DNA of 8,531 nt. Origin: Acidobacteriaceae bacterium. GTDB taxonomy: Bacteria; Acidobacteriota; Terriglobia; Terriglobales; Acidobacteriaceae. The notes beneath the pieces were generated by a model. The model was given only the letters and a program-made list of their open reading frames with translations, was not told the DNA's origin and did not search any database. Each line of letters begins with the position of its first letter. The stretch's first letter is position 1. The stretch lies in contig PLBX01000091.1 in the NCBI GenBank assembly GCA_003135495.1, forward strand, positions 1-8,531. The letters run 5' to 3'. Shown here in pieces: positions 6,873 to 8,531 of the stretch. Position numbers and translations under genes: made by a program.

Positions 6873-8531
6873 CCCTTCGGTTGAAATGGAAGAACGGAGT
6901 TCTGTCTGTTCGAAGTCTTGTTTTCCTCTTGTTATCGGGTTCATCAGGAGTTCTCTGGTTGTGAGGTGGCTTAGCCAGCGCTCCAGTGTCAACGTGCGCA
7001 TCACCCCCAACATCGCAACGTCGTCGTTGTGCTGAAGTTCTTGCAGAGTTCCTAGAAACCACCCGCGATCGATAATGTTTATAGAACTGCTGAGCGCTAC
7101 CGCATTTGGCTCAATCAGACCAGCCCATTCTTCAGACAGAGTTTTCGTCTGTTGTCGAACAAAAGCTTTTCGTCTTCTGGAGAGAAGTTCCTCCGGGACA
7201 AGGCCGACAAGGGCGCGCTTCATCAGGAAACGCCTCTTTCCCACGCCGACGATCTGCTCCCGCGGTATGGCATACATGAATTCCAAGAAATCCCGGTCGA
7301 GATAGGGGAAACGTACCTCCCGGAGGACCTTTACGTGGAGGAGCCAGTCCGCCAGGTGTCTTCGCAAGACATTTAATGTAGCAAGGTTCTCTTGAAAGCT
7401 TGGCAAGAGACCGGACAGCTTCACTCTGGATGGGTAACCACAGAGAGCTGTGTAATTGCGATGAGCAAAACCCGGATGGAGCCAGGAGGCTGGGCGTATG
7501 TCTATAGGTATGCCTGTTACTGACAGGATGAGAAACCCCCGAACAGCTTTCCAGAGCAATGGTAGAGGGGGTGTTCTCATCTTTGTGGCCCAGGTTTTCA
7601 GTTGCCGTGCGAGCGCTAGAAATCGTGCCCGGGCCAGAAGATCTCGTAACTCAAGCGTGGGTGTGGGTGCGTCGCCGCCCGTGACTTCGTCTCCTCCGAT
7701 CCCGGAAAGAGTGACGCGGTGCTTATTTAACAACATGTGCGCAGCATATTGCTTGAAGTGTTCGGGGAGCTCTTTATTTGGGGATGGAGTCGCCGCAAAG
7801 CGGTCACTATCAAACTCGGGGATGAACGATGTGCGTGAAACAATTCCTTGTACTTTTAGTTCACGGACGTTGATGTGGTGGCCGGCCCGGCCACGCTTTT
7901 CTTCTACTTTGGTGATCCAGTGGAGTTCGTTCGTGTCGGGTTCGACGTGATCGTACGAGTCGTCGTACCAGGAAATGGTGTCAAGGCGCGGCGTGTCGGC
8001 TTCACCGCGGGCGATAAGGTTATCGGCCATACAGACGATCGAGGAGGAGTCCAGGCCTCCACTGAGCTCAGCAAGGATGGGCTGATCAGCGCGAAGTCTT
8101 CTGTGCACGGCCTTGGCGAAGGCGGCACGAAAGTGCTCTTCGTATTCCGCGTCTGTGCGGTAGCGGATTCTCTTTGCGGGATCGAAATCCCAATACTTGC
8201 TGACAGCGCGCTTCCCGGGACTGAGGGCCACGAACGAGGATGGCGGTACCGCATGGATACCGACGTAGGGCGTCAGATGCGCAGCTGGAAAGTACGAAAA
8301 CCAACCAGCGATGTACTCTTCGCAGATCTGAAACTTCTTGTTGGCAAACAAAACGAGGGGATCAAGAATGGTGCTCCACGTAACGTGGTCTCGGTAGATC
8401 GAATAGTAGATGTGGCGAACGCCAAGAGGATCTTTCGCGAGAATCAATGAACGGTTGTTAGGGTTCCAGATGGAGAGGGCCCAATCGCCGACAAGTTTGG
8501 CAAAGCACTGTATTTCCCACTTGTTATAAGC
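6864..8531 (-). CDS. Asparagine-synthetase-like amidotransferase, probable RiPP (lasso-type) cyclase (5' partial)
   Basis: The frame stays open to the window edge (8531), giving 556 visible residues. The TTG at 8447 is not the start, because coding continues upstream with LVGDWALSIWN and then LILAKDPLGVRHIYY, the end of a class II glutamine amidotransferase (Ntn) domain. The N-terminal Cys that would show glutaminase activity is outside the window. The synthetase domain has the ATP-pyrophosphatase loop SGGLDSS (bases 8063-8043), SGIGGDE followed by a Gly-rich turn (near 7706), FPYLDRDFLEF (near 7310) and GKRRFLMKRAL (near 7240). Asparagine synthetases adenylate Asp and transfer ammonia; the lasso C-protein branch adenylates an Asp/Glu side chain of a peptide and closes a macrolactam with the peptide N-terminus. 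The peptide gene 32 nt downstream favours the latter. The ~27-residue tail after TTRELLMN has no recognised motif. A genuine asparagine synthetase remains possible until the N-terminus and upstream genes are seen. Confidence 0.9.
   Translation of the reverse strand, partial: AYNKWEIQCFAKLVGDWALSIWNPNNRSLILAKDPLGVRHIYYSIYRDHVTWSTILDPLVLFANKKFQICEEYIAGWFSYFPAAHLTPYVGIHAVPPSSFVALSPGKRAVSKYWDFDPAKRIRYRTDAEYEEHFRAAFAKAVHRRLRADQPILAELSGGLDSSSIVCMADNLIARGEADTPRLDTISWYDDSYDHVEPDTNELHWITKVEEKRGRAGHHINVRELKVQGIVSRTSFIPEFDSDRFAATPSPNKELPEHFKQYAAHMLLNKHRVTLSGIGGDEVTGGDAPTPTLELRDLLARARFLALARQLKTWATKMRTPPLPLLWKAVRGFLILSVTGIPIDIRPASWLHPGFAHRNYTALCGYPSRVKLSGLLPSFQENLATLNVLRRHLADWLLHVKVLREVRFPYLDRDFLEFMYAIPREQIVGVGKRRFLMKRALVGLVPEELLSRRRKAFVRQQTKTLSEEWAGLIEPNAVALSSSINIIDRGWFLGTLQELQHNDDVAMLGVMRTLTLERWLSHLTTRELLMNPITRGKQDFEQTELRSSISTEGFS

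Noticed and set aside
6691..7062. 123-codon version of the peptide gene
   Set aside because: The extra 77 codons overlap the synthetase in another frame and lack a ribosome site; the consensus site sits directly before the ATG at 6831.
7498..8450. Open frames of 150 and 191 codons on the + strand
   Set aside because: They lie antisense to the synthetase gene, whose - strand product carries clear family motifs throughout; no ribosome site or recognisable protein was seen for them.
6864..8531. Housekeeping asparagine synthetase assignment
   Set aside because: Not excluded, but the adjacent leader-bearing peptide gene and the convergent isopeptidase/receptor pair make a RiPP cyclase more likely.
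1..8531. Insertion sequences, tRNA/rRNA genes, CRISPR arrays, long direct repeats
   Set aside because: No transposase, terminal repeats, cloverleaf or regularly spaced repeats were seen on reading through both strands.

Overview
The window reads like a piece of an Acidobacteriota genome (soil Terriglobia type). The main reason is the large outer-membrane receptor, which has a carboxypeptidase-regulatory-like N-terminal domain, a plug and an Oar-like barrel typical of that phylum. The anti-sigma-like protein and the very small peptide gene with a Tyr-x-x-Pro-x-Leu leader also fit. This assignment comes from protein style only; no search was possible.

Layout, + strand: (1) bases 2-940 hold the 3' part of a membrane-anchored, coiled-coil protein with an RskA-like (anti-sigma factor) C-terminal domain. 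(2) Bases 1070-4219 hold a TonB-dependent, Oar-like outer-membrane receptor. (3) Bases 4318-6600 hold a secreted S9-family (prolyl oligopeptidase) serine hydrolase resembling the lasso-peptide isopeptidases of proteobacteria. Layout, - strand, convergent with the above: (4) bases 8531-6864 hold an asparagine-synthetase-like amidotransferase/cyclase, cut at its 5' end by the window edge. (5) Bases 6831-6691 hold a 46-residue putative RiPP precursor with a very strong Shine-Dalgarno sequence, 32 nt downstream of the synthetase. An 11-bp GC-rich hairpin separates the two convergent blocks.

Interpretation: the set (peptide precursor, AsnB-like cyclase, S9 isopeptidase-like enzyme, TonB-dependent receptor, membrane anti-sigma factor) mirrors, part for part, the proteobacterial lasso-peptide loci of the astexin type. 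There, an isopeptidase, a TonB receptor and a FecI/FecR sigma/anti-sigma pair accompany the biosynthetic genes. Here the regulator looks RskA-like rather than FecR-like. The receptor has a carboxypeptidase-regulatory-like domain instead of a FecA-type signalling domain. The peptide has a lasso-like leader motif (Y3, P6, L8) but no core that fits the usual rule of Thr at -2 with Asp/Glu at ring position 7-9. The window may therefore hold an acidobacterial RiPP production, uptake and cleavage locus whose product topology is not obvious.

The leader-binding protein (B1/RRE), leader peptidase (B2), exporter and ECF sigma factor that such a system would need are not in the window. They would have to lie beyond either edge. 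No tRNA, rRNA, insertion sequence or CRISPR array was seen.
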